A DNA stretch of 64,000 nt from Rhynochetos jubatus (GCA_027574665.1 CM050649.1:63392150-63456149); one strand, 5' to 3'; shown: positions 52,001 to 64,000, numbered from the stretch's first letter. Translations and numbers: made by a program. The notes: generated by a model not told the origin, from the letters alone.

Positions 52001-53819
52001 TAAATGTTGGCAAGCCGTCCAAAAAGTGAAAGAAAAAAAAACTTTTATGAATGTGTTTGAAATGATGTAGTTAAAACTCTCAGCTGCCCAAGCCTTATTG
52101 TCTTAAGAGGTTTAAGTGGTCCTGAAGTCTATTATCTGTATTAACAAAGAGTTTCTATCACTCCCGGAGACAGTGCTTTCCAAGTGAGATACGGCACTGT
52201 AAAGTGAAGCCTATTACTGTACCTCTGGGAACAATGACACTATCACATGTTTCAGCTCCAGCTTTCTGCTCTTTCCAGACAGGAGCACTGGCTTTAGCGC
52301 AGTCATGTCATTAAAGAGGCAAAGATCTCTGAAGCTAACGAATCTGAAAGCAGCCGCTTCCACCGCTATCCAGCATTGTCATGACACAGAAAGTGGCGGT
52401 GTAGATTAACTGGTCTCCACCACAGCTACACTTCCCTGGTGTGCTGTCTTCTGCTCGCTCAACCAGGATGCGGCGCAAGCGTAGAGTCACTGCTCTTGTA
52501 AATATTCTGAGTAAAGTGGGTTGTTTTGGTTTTATTGGATTTTTTTTCCCCCTTCCTGTTTGAAAACATTAAAAATATAATCTAAAATACCCACTAGACC
52601 TGACTCAGCGTATGAGTCTATCATCTGGGACTTACCCTGCAAGCCTCAATGGGGAAAACAAAACCAACAGAAAAACCCAAACATCCCTCCTTTTTGAAAC
52701 CTGGTACAAAGTATATGACACCTTTTGCAAACAGGCTGATCTTCTGCATCACTGGATCTGCTTGCAGGGCCAAGGCTTCAGTCTGTATACAGTTTATGTG
52801 CCTTTTGGAATCTGATACTGCTAATGAGTGCAATTCCTCTACCGAGGGTGCAAGTTATGCCAGAAGTAACCCTGTTATGTGGTTATGCTGGTAGGAAGTC
52901 CTGTAATAACAAGATGTGAAAATTCAGGACACTCTTCAGAGTAGCATAACAATTAGAATTTGAGCTTTTTAGGGGCTATAAATACATATGGTTTGCAAAT
53001 CTGAGAGTCCATGATTTCTTGAAAATACCTATTAAAATAGTTTTGTTAAAACCAACTAAATATCCCCCTGCTGTATGTGTAGTCCAAAAATCCATCTGTC
53101 CAAGCGTTTTAAACTTCCAGCCATCACAAGGCTTGCTGAGTGCCATCCACACGAAACCTATAGTAATTGCAACCCTATGTCAGTGCATGGAAACCAAAGA
53201 GTGAAATTAAGTGGTAGTGATCAGAAACAAAATTAAATTCACCAATCTGTAATATTTTCATTGTCCAATTAGAAAGGTATGAAATTGCAAATGTACAGCA
53301 GACAGTGAGAAAGAACTAGACCTGTTTTTTAAAAAAAAATATTTCACTTCTGATACTCTAAGATATTGACAGTGGTTTAGGTGAAAGAACTTGAGGGGTT
53401 TTATTTCTTTCAAGCACAGATGTTTTCTTTAATAAAATAAGGGTTTTTTCCTATTTTCTCCTTTTAAAAAAAATGGTATCCAGCCTTTCCTATATGTGTA
53501 AATAGAGTACAAATTGGCACACAAGCCAGGACCTTCTCTTAAATGGAATAATTGTCATTGAATGTGACTGTAAAAGAAGATTTCGGGCAAAACAAGTTTT
53601 TTTTAATAAATTACTTGTAGGTACCTGCATGGACCATTTACCTAACCATATACAAAGCTGGAATTATGTGCCAAGCATTCTGCTTTTATCCACATTTTTC
53701 TTTCAACCTCAGAGAAAAAAAATATCTGTGCAGAGTGAATTGTGAATTAAGATGACAAGAAAGGCTCCCATAGAGCATGTAATTTTGGCAACATCCTTCC
53801 AAGGAACTCAAAAGTTAGC
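46082..53819. other. Non-coding stretch without recognised genes
   Basis: No gene or mobile element is recognised in nearly 8 kb; frames are at most 119 codons. A GC-richer patch lies at about 51,340-51,680. The rest is AT-rich, with short homopolymers only. Confidence 0.5.
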
Positions 53820-54230
53820 AAACGCACAACCTGGATGCCCAACGCTGGCTCCTCTCGTCTGCCCTGTCCCTGGCAGAGTTGTCCAAGGATTGCTTCTCTC
53901 TCTAACGAGCGGACATGGATAAGTGAATGACATACGGCCAGAGCAAACGGGGAGTTCTCCGGCACCCTGGATGCAGCGGCGTCCGCACGGTCTTTGTAAG
54001 CACAGCACAAAAAGGAGAACAAAACCCTCCATCTCCTGGCTGCAAAAGGCAGCCGGAGCCCCCGACCCTTGCCAGCCACCGCCGTGGAGACGAGCAATGC
54101 CTTGGGGTCGGTGCTCATGTCATGTGCCAGCCAGCGGGTAGATGAGGCTACCGGCAAAGCAGCCCAGAGGTTGACAGAAAAATGAATTCTTTCTGTGGAA
54201 ATCGGTGCGGCCTGGCCTATTAAGGGACAA
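53820..54230. other. Small CpG-rich patch in AT-rich surroundings
   Basis: About 400 bp with many CpGs (clusters near 53,925-54,000, 54,050-54,110 and 54,136-54,160), flanked on both sides by strongly AT-rich DNA. Overlapping frames of 136 codons (minus, 53,747-54,157) and 72 codons (plus) follow from the composition and have no recognised domain. It may be an alternative promoter, an enhancer, a GC-rich exon of a non-coding transcript, or an old LTR remnant. No TATA box or polyadenylation signal settles the matter. Confidence 0.35.
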
Positions 54231-57200
54231 GTTAAATAAATCTTTCAAAGGCACACTGTTGAAGTTACTTTTTCAGCAACCAAGCTTTGTGGAAATCCCA
54301 CACCAAGCCCCATCTATCTTGATAATGCAGAGTATCTACAGCTGAAAGCAGTTTAACAACTGCAAAACAACCGGTTGCTGAAGGGAAAAAAAAAAAAAAA
54401 ATTGTAATAAAAATAAAGGAGGCTTTAGGGAACAGAAATCATTTTCAAACATTGTAATAGTTAAACCATTTTAACCTTACATCCATTACTTGCAAACAAA
54501 TGTGACATTATGAATCAATTGCAGTTATGTTGTTAATAGACTTTATTAATAGCAAGGAAAAATAATATACATAGTATCCTCAATGGATATATAACTACCC
54601 TCTCAAATGGAGTTTCCTGATATTTTAAATGAATAGTGGGGTTTATTTTGGCAGCAGCATCACATAACTAATGTTTCATATTACACACAAAAATGATTTT
54701 GTTGCCATTCTTGAAATGAAATGTTTCATTTCAATAAAAGCTTGTAATTGTAACACTTAAATGCTATCACTAATAGCAAAAAGAAAGTTCTCCCAGCAAC
54801 ATTAAAGAGTGAACTTACCCGGTCTTTCCTCTATTACAGCCAATGTCTTTTTATTGTCTGTTTTCATCTCCATTTTACTTTATCTGCCAAACTACTTTGC
54901 ATTTCAAGACATTTCCACTCACCTTGAGTTCTTGGTTCAAAAAGAAACAATAAAGTTTAATCTTTTCACTTGACAATGATGTATGGGTCTGCTGAAAAAC
55001 ACTTTTCAGGTATTATCATTAAAAAGTCTCTCTTTTTTTAGTTTCTCTTCGACTCTTGATACACAGAGAAATGCAAGATGTCACGCATGCGAGGGCTTTT
55101 ATCAAAGCTTCTAATAATACTACTTAATTAGAAACCAAAGCCTGCTAATGTTCCTTCAGAGAGCTCCTCAGAGTAGTCTTTCCCCAGCTTTAGTCATTCC
55201 TCTTCAACTAAACATTGTCTAATGACTTTATTAGTTATTTCAAAGGCTAGCAAAGGCTACCACTCCGCTCTTTTCTTTCCAGATTACATCTTGCTGGTCA
55301 GGGAATTTGCTGAGCTCTACCATCACGCAACTGGTTTGAATTAGGATTTTTTTTCCCCCCCTCTCTTGCAGTTAGCTACTTATTAGCATTTGTCAAAACA
55401 AAGGGAAAATGCAGCCTCTGAATGTTTAATATTGTTCAGCATTCTCTGAGAAACACAGTCAGACAGTGAAAATACACCAATTGTTCCCTTCGCTGGAACG
55501 TACAGTACTGTTGAAACCCCGCTGGGGTTACTTAGCCTAAATGCCTTAACTTAATCAGACTGATCACATAACTGTGTTAAAGTTATTTAACTTTTTGTAT
55601 TTTTATAAAAGCTTTGGAAAGAATTTTTGAAATGTATGATTCGTTATGCAGGAGCCATTCACAAGCCCACCAGCCAATGCAAACAGACTGCCTCACCAAA
55701 TAAATGAAAACTGCCTGACTGATAATAAAAAGGTTTGGGTGGCTGGTTTTTTTTTTTTCCCTGAGAAAACTGTCGCTTAAATATATAATGTTACCAGTTC
55801 TATTTCCAGGTATTTACCAAATCTGGGGACATCTATTAACAAGAAGGAAAATACTGTTTTGGCTGAAAGTTCTCAAACTTACATCCAGCTATGCAAAACT
55901 GAAATACTCGAAGGATGAGAGCTCAGTTTCCAAAGTGGACTGATTTCCTTAAGAACATAAAGATGGTTGCACTCATTCAGTTGCTGACGCTGAAAGTCGA
56001 CATTTTATCCTAAACAAAAAGGCAGAGTCGGATGCTGGAGGAGAAAGGGGGAAGAAGATATGTTAATTATATTAAAAAGCAGATTTTGCTTTTACAGCTC
56101 CTCGAGTGTGAGCCACAGATTTATCATTTCGGCTGAATGGTACATTCCATTCTGCACAGTGCTGGAGCTGAAATCCCTCTCCCTCACTCATTCACTATTC
56201 AGAAACGCTTAAGAAATTATTACCACATGTCCAGGAGTCACTCATGATGATGACCACTAATGCCATTCCTCTTGTTACAGTATTAACTCAAAATATACCA
56301 CTGTTGTCTTTGATTAGCACGAGCAAAGCTAAGAACAAAGACATACCACTGACATAATGACAGTTTTATGGCTCCCGTCTGAAAAAAACTGAGCTCATTA
56401 GCATTCACAATATAAAACACTCTCTTCAATACTTCAGCGCAAAAACGACGTAATCTTCTTTTTGCTGAGAAACCTCAAAACCACTGACAAGTTACTTATT
56501 TCCTGCAACACACATCTGGGGTACTTGCTAAATATGGAAATTAAAATGTCAGGTAAGCTGGGCCCGACAAATGTTCCTCCTGCGCGCTCAGAACAAACCC
56601 CTGTTTCTGGACCAACGGTCTCCCCAAAGCGGTCGTTGCACAAAGGTATTCAAACAGCCCTCCTGCAAAGCATCTACAGGTGTCACAGGAACCAGCCCTT
56701 TGCGAACTCAAACCCACCAGGTCCACCTGGAAACAGCAAAGCCTTTTGGCTTCTTCTTAATGTGTGTTACAAAACAGGACACATTAAGTTAACTTCTGTA
56801 AAGTCTTCCCCTCTTTTCCACAACTCTGGAAGAAGCCTTACAGTTTTCCCACTGGGTCACTCTGAAGCCCAAATCAATAACCTATTTATAAAATGTTTCC
56901 TTTAAGCATGACAGAAACTGCTATTTATTTGCTCTTCACTGTTTAAGATAATGAGGTATGAGCACATCCACAACAATTAAAAATAACATGCACCTCAGTA
57001 ATTAGCTGACTGGACTCCCATCCAGAGATACGTATCTCCCTTCTTTATTCCTTTGCTCCGTGAAGACATGGACCAGAAGGGTGGGAAGATCAAATTACAG
57101 AGTCAAGGGCCCATAGCCAAGAATACTGGATTTCTGGTCCCCAGATGTTGCTATCCAGGGAGCCCTATCTCCTTGCTGCCACATGCAGACATCTCCCGCA

Positions 57201-57690
57201 GTTGTCCTAGGGAGTTATGTGCATGCAACAGCCAAGTTTGGCAGGGCCTGGAGTCTGCTAGTGAAAACATCAGCGTGAATGTAGCACCATCGATCTTCGG
57301 TGCCACAGTGGTTCATCACATAGCCCACATAGGGCTGCAAGGATCAAAACAAACATATTGAGTCACATGTAGAAATAAACAGAGAGGGCAGCCACCAGAA
57401 AAGAGATTTTACACGTTCCTACAGTTAATGCAAAGAAGTAAGCCACATTTTGCACTTGTCTGGGCTCACCAATTGAACAAGTACCACATGCAAAACCTCT
57501 GCAAGTGAAACTGCCTGATGCTTGCATAAAGTAACATCGCACTTGACCTCTCCTGCCAGTCCCACCACAGAGGCAATCAGCCGCTGCCAGATAAAACCAG
57601 TGCTGTCAGTGAAGAAAGCCAAAATCTCTTCAATCACCTGTGTGTGCTCTGCCTTCACGTGAAGAAAGTCAGCAGACAGTGTGCTAACTG
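54231..57690. other. AT-rich non-coding stretch
   Basis: No gene is recognised; the longest frame (56,462-56,905, 147 codons) has no domain and overlaps minus-strand frames. An A run lies at 54,386-54,401. A 24-bp near-palindrome lies at 54,711-54,734. Confidence 0.5.
54711..54734. repeat. Inverted repeat with 11-bp perfect arms
   Basis: TTGAAATGAAA (54,711-54,721) and TTTCATTTCAA (54,724-54,734) are exact reverse complements separated by TG. As DNA it is a near-palindromic site. As RNA it would form a hairpin only with a loop opened by losing inner pairs. It is too short for a microRNA precursor. Confidence 0.9.
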
Positions 57691-58450
57691 CTATTCCCAA
57701 CCAACTGCACGAGAACAGAACTCTCTAGGGTTGAGTGTGTAGAGGTGGGAGGCTGGGAGAAGACCGATGAGGTGGTGTGACAGTGGTGGTAGCAGTTGTG
57801 TGAGTGCTTGGTGGAGGAGTCGCAGACCTCTGGGTTCCTGCTCTGGGGGTCCTGCTGTCTGAGCTCCTGGAGACAAAAAAGGGATTATGGAGCTCCTGCC
57901 CCTGTGGGGGTGTTCCTGTAAAGAACTATGGGGAATGATGTGTAAATGCAGTGTCCAGAGCACTTTCCACTGCGACTGTAATAAAGAACCTGTTTTGTCT
58001 CGTTGGGTAGATAGCGAGCAGGGCAGTTGCTGGAGAATGATGGGAGAATGGGCGGGGAAACTTCTGGTGGTACAAGTATCCAGAGGGTTTTCTCTTTCCA
58101 GTGAAACCACAAACAGAAACAAAGGCAGACTGAAGCAAAGTAGGGTACACCAACTTGCTCCAGCAGACCTACTTAAGTCTTGCCATGAGAGCAAGAAGAG
58201 CAAAGCTGCCCCCAAACACCTTTGGCAGAGCATCAGACGCCCTTTGGAGCCAGGCCCTGGTCCACACCCGGGGTGCGAACAGGAGGCATCCCGCAGGAAA
58301 CCAGAAAAGTGCTAGGGTTCTCCAGAGCATCTGGGCAAGTAGGCAGTGCCCAGACAGCTCAGTTAAAGCGCCCAGTAAAAAAAAAAAATTCCCTCTGCCC
58401 TTCGATGTACCTGCCCAGCTGGAATAAGTCTGGGTGCTGTTCTGACAAAC
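57691..58450. other. GC-richer stretch with a polyadenylation-type signal; nature uncertain
   Basis: AATAAA at 57,980-57,985 is followed about 15 bp later by a GT/T-rich segment, the usual arrangement of a vertebrate cleavage and polyadenylation site or of an LTR R region. Opposing frames of 180 codons (minus, 57,691-58,233) and 142 codons (plus, 57,887-58,315) cross it without recognisable domains. An unrecognised LTR or the 3' end of a non-coding transcript are both possible. I could not define TG...CA ends or a target duplication, so no mobile element is claimed. Confidence 0.3.
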
Positions 58451-61400
58451 AGGCTGCCCAGGTCCTGCTGCTCTGCTCCTTTCCAGGGCAGGGGTGAGCT
58501 CCGTTCGGGGATGTATCTACGAGAAATTTTAAAATAACATTCTGTTTATGAATAAAACCAGTGAGAAGTCCACAGTCAGAGGAATCAATAACCTAATTAG
58601 TAATTAGTGCTAATTAGAGATTTATTAGTTCAAGCTACTCATAAATGTTCAAGTAACGCAAAGCCACTCATGAGAATACCAATACAGCAGTTAGTTAAAA
58701 CAAAATACCATGTGTACGGCTCCCCAGGATTTGAGCTTTCATTACCACAGGCTCCAATCTTTCTTCCAAACAGAAAAGACACTAATGAATGGTATACAGA
58801 TTGTGTGTGAGAAGAACATCAGTTTTTATTCAGCAAGATGAGAGAGACTTAAACCAGAATTAAAGATAAATTACATGCAAGGGATCAAGTTTTGCTCTCA
58901 TTTACACTGATGTAAATCTGGAGTTGCTCTGTTAACTTCAGTTGTGTTGATTTCGATGATTGCATATTTATATTAATGATACTGAGCAAATGCTAAAAGC
59001 AGTGGGGGAAAAAAAAGACTAGCATTTTTTCCTTAACAGACTCGAAGCATCATCTGCCGCCTGGAGTTTAACAGAGATCAATTACTGAAATTTTGTAGTT
59101 GAAATGTTTGCATATGTCAGTTGTAATGAGTCCAACAACTTGCTTTCGAATGTACAGAGCCATTTGCAATGTTCCAGTTCAGTGTGCAGACACATTATCT
59201 TATATAGCCAATTTTGCTAGAAAATGGTACACTTTGAAACACCCAGAATCTTTGGCACCTGATATTATTAGAGTATCTGTGGAGGCAGCAGTGACAGTTC
59301 TTTGAAAGCTAGCTCCTGAGAAAACACTGCCATAAAAAACCCCACAACAACAACAAAGACAAATAAAGGAAATGTGGTTAGAAATGAGACAACTCAAATC
59401 AGTAGCCAAAAAACAACTAAACCAGCAGAAACAAAAGTAAAACCATGAAGATAAAACCAGAGAAGTCAGAACATTGAAGACTTCAATCAAGAAGTTTAAA
59501 ATTGGCACTGGCACGCAGTGGGACGCTGTTGATGCTGAGGGGGATCCTGGGCTTGCAGACCTGGTAGGACAGACACCAAACCCGTCATAGCAATTTCCTG
59601 ACTCCTGCGCTGATGGAGCTGCAGACTGAGATGCAGGTGCCGACAGGTTGGGGCTCTAACCTACGCATAGCTGTGCAGCACTGGCCTGCCCACACGGATG
59701 TCTCAGCTACCCCCAATCAGATCAAATCTGATATGATCCCCAGGTTCTACACATGGGCAGCTGAAACCCCTCAGGGAGATCATCCAGCACTTCCCTGAGG
59801 GAGGTGCCCCTCTAGGAGATCCATGTGGGGCTGGAGAAGTTGGGACGCTGTGGGTCCCGCAGTCACTTGAGCCTAAGCCTGCTTTCCATGCATGCTTCCC
59901 ACATGGTTCAAGCTCTCCCAGGGAGACATTATCTCCAGGAGAGACAGCAGGGGGGTGGGGTGGTGGAATCAGCATCTGGGCTACCTGTTGTGTTCTTAGC
60001 CATCCAGCAAATTCACACAGCTCCTCATGCAAACACTAGGAAACAATAGCTCCCGTGTCTTGTGAACCCACTTCTCTCCAATTTCCAGTATTGCTGATTG
60101 TCACTAATCGGCATCCCTCCGCCAAAAACAGCAGTTGCTTCCCAGTGATGCTAGGATCGCATTTTGAGAGGACCCTAATGATCCTCAGTGCCACGACGCA
60201 CCTGAAATGGGGAGGAAAAGCAGACCCACAGTCACCAGGCTACTTTAGATACAGATCTGGGGACCCCAAAATTTCCCCAGGCATTGTTCCAGCAACTGGA
60301 AGCTCCATCCTTCAACCTGCTCAGCCCAGCAAGGAGGGTCAGGCAGCCTTCCCTCATTGCCCCCGTCACAGTGCTTTAGAGCAGCAGAAACCGGTGCCAT
60401 GCGGGGAGATGCCCTTCCCGGTGCCTACAGCCTCTCTGCCTCTACCAGCACCTTAAAGGCAGGAGCAGCCAGCACCTACATCTCCGACCTGGGCTGCCAG
60501 GAGGCACCACAGAGCATCCCCCTTCCATCTCCTCCACAGAGAAATCCCCACAAGCTAGGTTTGATCCACAGGCCACCAGGGTGGCCCAGATTTTTGCAGA
60601 ATATTCAGATACCTAACCATAGGCAGCTTGTGGGATTGCTGGCATGAGGGCTCCGTGTAAATGAAGTGGCTGGATATTTTGAAACCCCCACTACAGTAGC
60701 CTCCTTAGGCTAGGAGATACCTTTAAATCCCTGTCCCATGTGACTAGCAGCTGTGTATGAAACACCAGCAAATGCTGTGGGGTCCACCCGTGGTGGGTAA
60801 AGCTCACTTTGGGGATCACTGAAGTTGGTGTCCTTATGAACACTCAGAGGGAGTAAATCTGTTGCCACTAATATTCCAGTTTGCCGTTCTGCTTGTTTCA
60901 TTAATCGCTATGCAGAGCTCTGCGTAAGGTTTGGGATGTATAGCTTTTAGCAATCTGCTCTTTTTTATGCTCTGATCTACTCTTGTACTTAAGATACCAC
61001 AGCAATGGGCTACTTAAATAGAATAGCCTGAATTCTTTGTTCTTTTGAATCCCTTCTCCATATATAATGCAATTAAGTCTGTTGTTAAGGCAGTCCAGAT
61101 GGGCACTGTGTTATCCTCTGATATACCCAAATATCACAATGTTAACGATAGTTTAACGTTGCATTTTGTTTGGCTTTCCCCACAATTTCCTACTAACAGC
61201 AGCATTTGAAGTTAAAAAGACTAAGAGAGAGAGAGAAAAAAAGATCTCACAGAAGTTACAGTTATATGAAGGATGTGATCAAAATACAGTTGAGTAAATA
61301 AAAGCTCAGCTTATATCTGCCTCCTTTTCTGGCCAGTCCACAAGAGACATGAGCTTTACTGTTCCCAGGTCCATTGGCAAGAATATTGCCTGAAGCTGTG

Positions 61401-62410
61401 GAGGTTTTTGACTTCCAACAGAGGAGAATGCTAAGTCATTAGGCAAATGTTGGCTGGATTCATTGCCTTCTTTGTATGCATGTACCTGAGGAAGGAATTT
61501 GGCATCTCCTGTCTAACTGGATGAAAATTGCTCTTTCCCTAAAAGCTTTTTTTATTGACATGTGCAACTGTTGAGTGTGCGATATCCTTAAAGAATTTTA
61601 ATTATTTTTTATTATGGAAGTGCAGTCTCCTTTGCAGTAGGAGACAGTTCCTGACTCACATCCTGTACAATCTAAATATGCGAGACAAGAGGAATCACTA
61701 AATGATGACTGAACTACAATCAGGGCTTGACCCAGTGTTGAAGCTCTGTTTCCTGCTTCTCCCCCTGTTTGAATAAGTCACTTTGGATTCCATTCAGCTC
61801 AAATACCTAAATTTAGCAATTCAGCTTGGTAGACTCCCATTTAAGAGCAGCTGAACAGCACTAAAGGCTCTGGTGGAAGCTCTAGGTAGTTTCCCACCCA
61901 GCGAAATTCACGCACCATCGAAAAGTGGCACACTGCAGCACCCGCCATCTGCAGAAGGCACCGGGGGAACCCAGCCTGCCCTGGACGTGGGAGCCACAGC
62001 TACTCTCTGGTGCACCTACCAAAGCTGCCGAGTTATCCAAGAAGGTAATTCAGAACAGGAAGGTGGTTTAAGTGGGCTGAATGACCTGCTGGAGGACCTA
62101 GCTCACTATCCTGCATTTGCACCTCAGATTAGGGGGTGTCAACACCTCCCGACCAACAATTTTCTCTCTTTTTTTTTTTCCTTGTGAATACTGTCAGCAC
62201 TGTCATTGACCTATAGGACCTGCAGGAAAATTCCTGTCTTTACCATGTTGCACAGAAATGGGAATGATCCAGCAGTGATCTAGCTCCCTCTGAAAGACAG
62301 AGCAGTCACAGGTTTAAACTCATGGTAATATTGTTCACTGATTTTTTAACCTGGTGAAGGAGCACACAGCCCTGCTGGAATCAGCATCAGCCACAGCACT
62401 GCCAAAAACT
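58451..62410. other. Non-coding stretch left of the CpG island
   Basis: No exon or repeat is recognised; frames are at most 133 codons. Composition is mixed: AT-rich at 58,550-59,500 and 60,900-61,850, and richer in GC at 59,560-60,650. Confidence 0.5.
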
Positions 62411-63250
62411 TCTCTTTTGGGCGCCGGGCAGAGAACTGGAAGGTTCTGGGATAGACCTGGGTGGAATATGGGACCCACCCCACATCCCCGTCCCACAGCT
62501 CCACTTCATCCTAGCTCTTAGGAGACGAAGCGAGCCGTTTCCAAGCCCGACATCATTTCCCTGCCCTGCACGGGCCCTTCATCGCCCCCTCCGTAGCCAC
62601 GGCCCTTTGCGAGACCCAGGGGACCAGGCGGGGGGCGGCTGTAGCGGCCCCGGGCTGCCCGGCGTCTGCGGGCTGCCTCCGCCGGGCCGCCTCCTCCCGC
62701 AAATCCTCTCCTCCGGGTAGCCCAGCCGCTCTCCCTGTCGCCGGCCCGGGCAATGCCCAGTGGGCGCAATTAAGCCGAGCCGAGCCGCGCCGGCCCGCCC
62801 GCAGCCTTGCCCGGCGGAGACGCGGGTCCCCGGGGCGGCCGCCCCTCGCCCACCCTTCCCCGGGAGGGGACACTCGGCGTGCGCAGGGTCGTCCCTCCGT
62901 CTGTCGGTCCGGCTGCTCCGGTTGCCAGGTGACCGCGCCCGCTTGCCCGGCTGCTGCCGCTCGCCCCCCACCCCCCCCGGCAACCCCGCCGTCGCCCCCT
63001 TCTTTCGGCGCTGACAAGGGCTGCCATGCAAATGTGTTGTTGACAGCGCCGGAGGCGTTTGAAAACGTTTAGCGAGCAAACGAGTTCGCCGGGTCCCCCT
63101 TTTCCTTCCCAGCATCTTTGTTACTAGGAGCGCGGAGGTGCCGCACTCCCGGCGAGCGGGAGGCTGCGGCGCGTACCGAAACTCCCGGTGGGAAGCGGCC
63201 AACGAGCAAGCCCACTTGTCACTCTGGCCCGTTAAATTAGTGAGTTGTTT
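62411..63250. promoter_or_regulatory. CpG island, probable promoter region
   Basis: About 800 bp of strongly GC-rich DNA with dense CpGs, densest at 62,520-63,000 and again at 63,110-63,200. It contrasts sharply with the AT-rich remainder. GC-box sequences of the Sp1/KLF type are present (GGGGCGG at 62,632-62,638). No TATA box is evident, as is usual for island promoters. An octamer ATGCAAAT lies at 63,026-63,033. Minus-strand frames up to 241 codons and plus-strand frames of 84 codons run through it, but such frames are expected in stop-poor CpG DNA and have no recognised domain. In vertebrates such islands mark transcription starts, often of developmental or housekeeping genes. The direction and the gene cannot be read here. 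Confidence 0.8.
63007..63050. promoter_or_regulatory. Octamer site inside an inverted repeat with MEIS/TGIF-type cores
   Basis: GGCGCTGACA (63,007-63,016) and TGACAGCGCC (63,041-63,050) form 10-bp inverted arms with one mismatch. Each contains a TGACA core; the right one is the TGACAG recognised by MEIS/TGIF homeodomain proteins. A perfect POU octamer ATGCAAAT (63,026-63,033) lies between the arms. The arrangement is seen directly in the sequence; a binding role is inferred. Confidence 0.4.
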
Positions 63251-64000
63251 GACCTCGTCCTTCTTTCTCCCGCCCAGCCCCCACATGGAAAATACCGCAA
63301 GCAATTAGAGTAAATTACAAGCTAAATCACTTGTTAAATTTCAGGTTTTAAGTCAAAGCCAATTCTGAATTATTGCAAGCAAAAAAAAAAAAAAAAAAGG
63401 TACCTTAATTGCAGTAAAGCTCAGGGCACTTAACTGGTCCTAGCTGCCAGATTTCAGGAGGATTATTGCTATTATAAAACAGAGCAGCGATACGGCGAGG
63501 AAAGACACGGGTAACTTCCCAAGTGGGATGTGAAAAGAAATGGATTTTTCCAACAGTTGAAATAGAGAATATGATGCTATACTACATTTATAATGATTGG
63601 TAAATCAAACTATGCATTTAACTCTCTGAGCAGATTTCAGGTGGGCACAGAAATTCACTTCAGGTTATTCTCCGCTTCCCTCCAAATGAATTAACAGCCT
63701 GAGGGGAAATCCTCTACCTGTCTGACACTAATGCAGACTTTCCCAGCTAATACTTTTCACCTATGACAGTCACAGGTCAATCCCCGTGCTTGGCACCTGG
63801 GATAGAGATGGGACTAAACCAACATTTTCACTGCGGGAGAATAAATAAGTGTGGTGCTGTGATCACCCCTGGTGTTTCGAATGGCGGAAGGGCTTTTCGC
63901 TCTTAGATATTAGCTAAGGGGTCGTTAAGTAAACAATAAAAAAGAAGTGTTGTCTTCTCCCTGCCCCGCTAAGTGAGGGCGGTGACTCCAGCGCTGGAGC
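63251..64000. other. Right flank of the CpG island
   Basis: AT-rich DNA resumes. An A18 run lies at 63,381-63,398. A pyrimidine-rich CTCCCGCCCAGCCCCC Sp/KLF-like segment lies at about 63,268-63,283. No exon is recognised, though a first exon or 5' UTR in the island or this flank would not be visible without an open coding frame. Confidence 0.45.

Noticed and set aside
60573-60587. CTCF-like motif CCACCAGGGTGGCCC
   Set aside because: It fits the CTCF core only with one inserted base and lacks the following conserved bases. Such partial matches are common by chance.
62553-63304. Minus-strand frames of 154 and 241 codons in the CpG island
   Set aside because: GC-rich island DNA has few stops. 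The translations are Arg/Gly/Pro/Ala-rich without any domain, and competing frames exist on both strands. An in-island first exon cannot be excluded but is not shown.
1-64000. CRISPR arrays, operons, insertion sequences, prokaryotic promoters
   Set aside because: The sequence is vertebrate nuclear DNA. The only direct repeats are microsatellites, the purine satellite and retroelements, and no spacer-repeat array exists.

Overview
The window looks like intergenic or intronic DNA of a bird. Two CR1 LINE 3' ends carry the ATTCTRTGATTCT-type tail that closes avian CR1 copies. A solo LTR of about 560 bp matches, by memory, a family that is abundant in neoavian genomes. There are no mammalian-type SINEs and no sign of prokaryotic gene packing. 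Base composition is AT-rich with one strong CpG island near the right end. I recognise no protein-coding exon, tRNA, rRNA or named ncRNA. Nearly all open frames longer than 60 codons look like chance frames, and the longest ones are translations of simple repeats.

Layout. 1-12.4 kb is unique-looking non-coding DNA, with a short protein-like frame at the extreme left that has an internal stop. 12,381-12,530 is a pure CTTCT microsatellite. 16,614-17,835 is a 1.2-kb purine satellite of GAAA and CpG-bearing GAGCGAAA units in alternating blocks. 17.8-32.2 kb is non-coding apart from a 75-bp CR1 scrap at 25.2 kb. A CR1 copy of about 0.7 kb lies at 32.3-33.0 kb, and a minus-strand solo LTR with a TATA box and a probable 5-bp target duplication lies at 34,457-35,014. 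35-57.7 kb is non-coding, with an unusually long non-repeat open frame at 45.5-46.1 kb and a small CpG-rich patch at 53.8-54.2 kb. 57.7-58.4 kb is a GC-richer stretch with a polyadenylation-type signal. 62.4-63.25 kb is a CpG island, TATA-less as far as I can see, that probably marks a transcription start whose gene lies mostly outside the window.

No set of genes acts together here. The items most worth a second look are the satellite, which has kept its CpGs, the CpG island with an octamer site inside an inverted repeat, and the 45.5-46.1 kb frame. I did not find a convincing new biological system.
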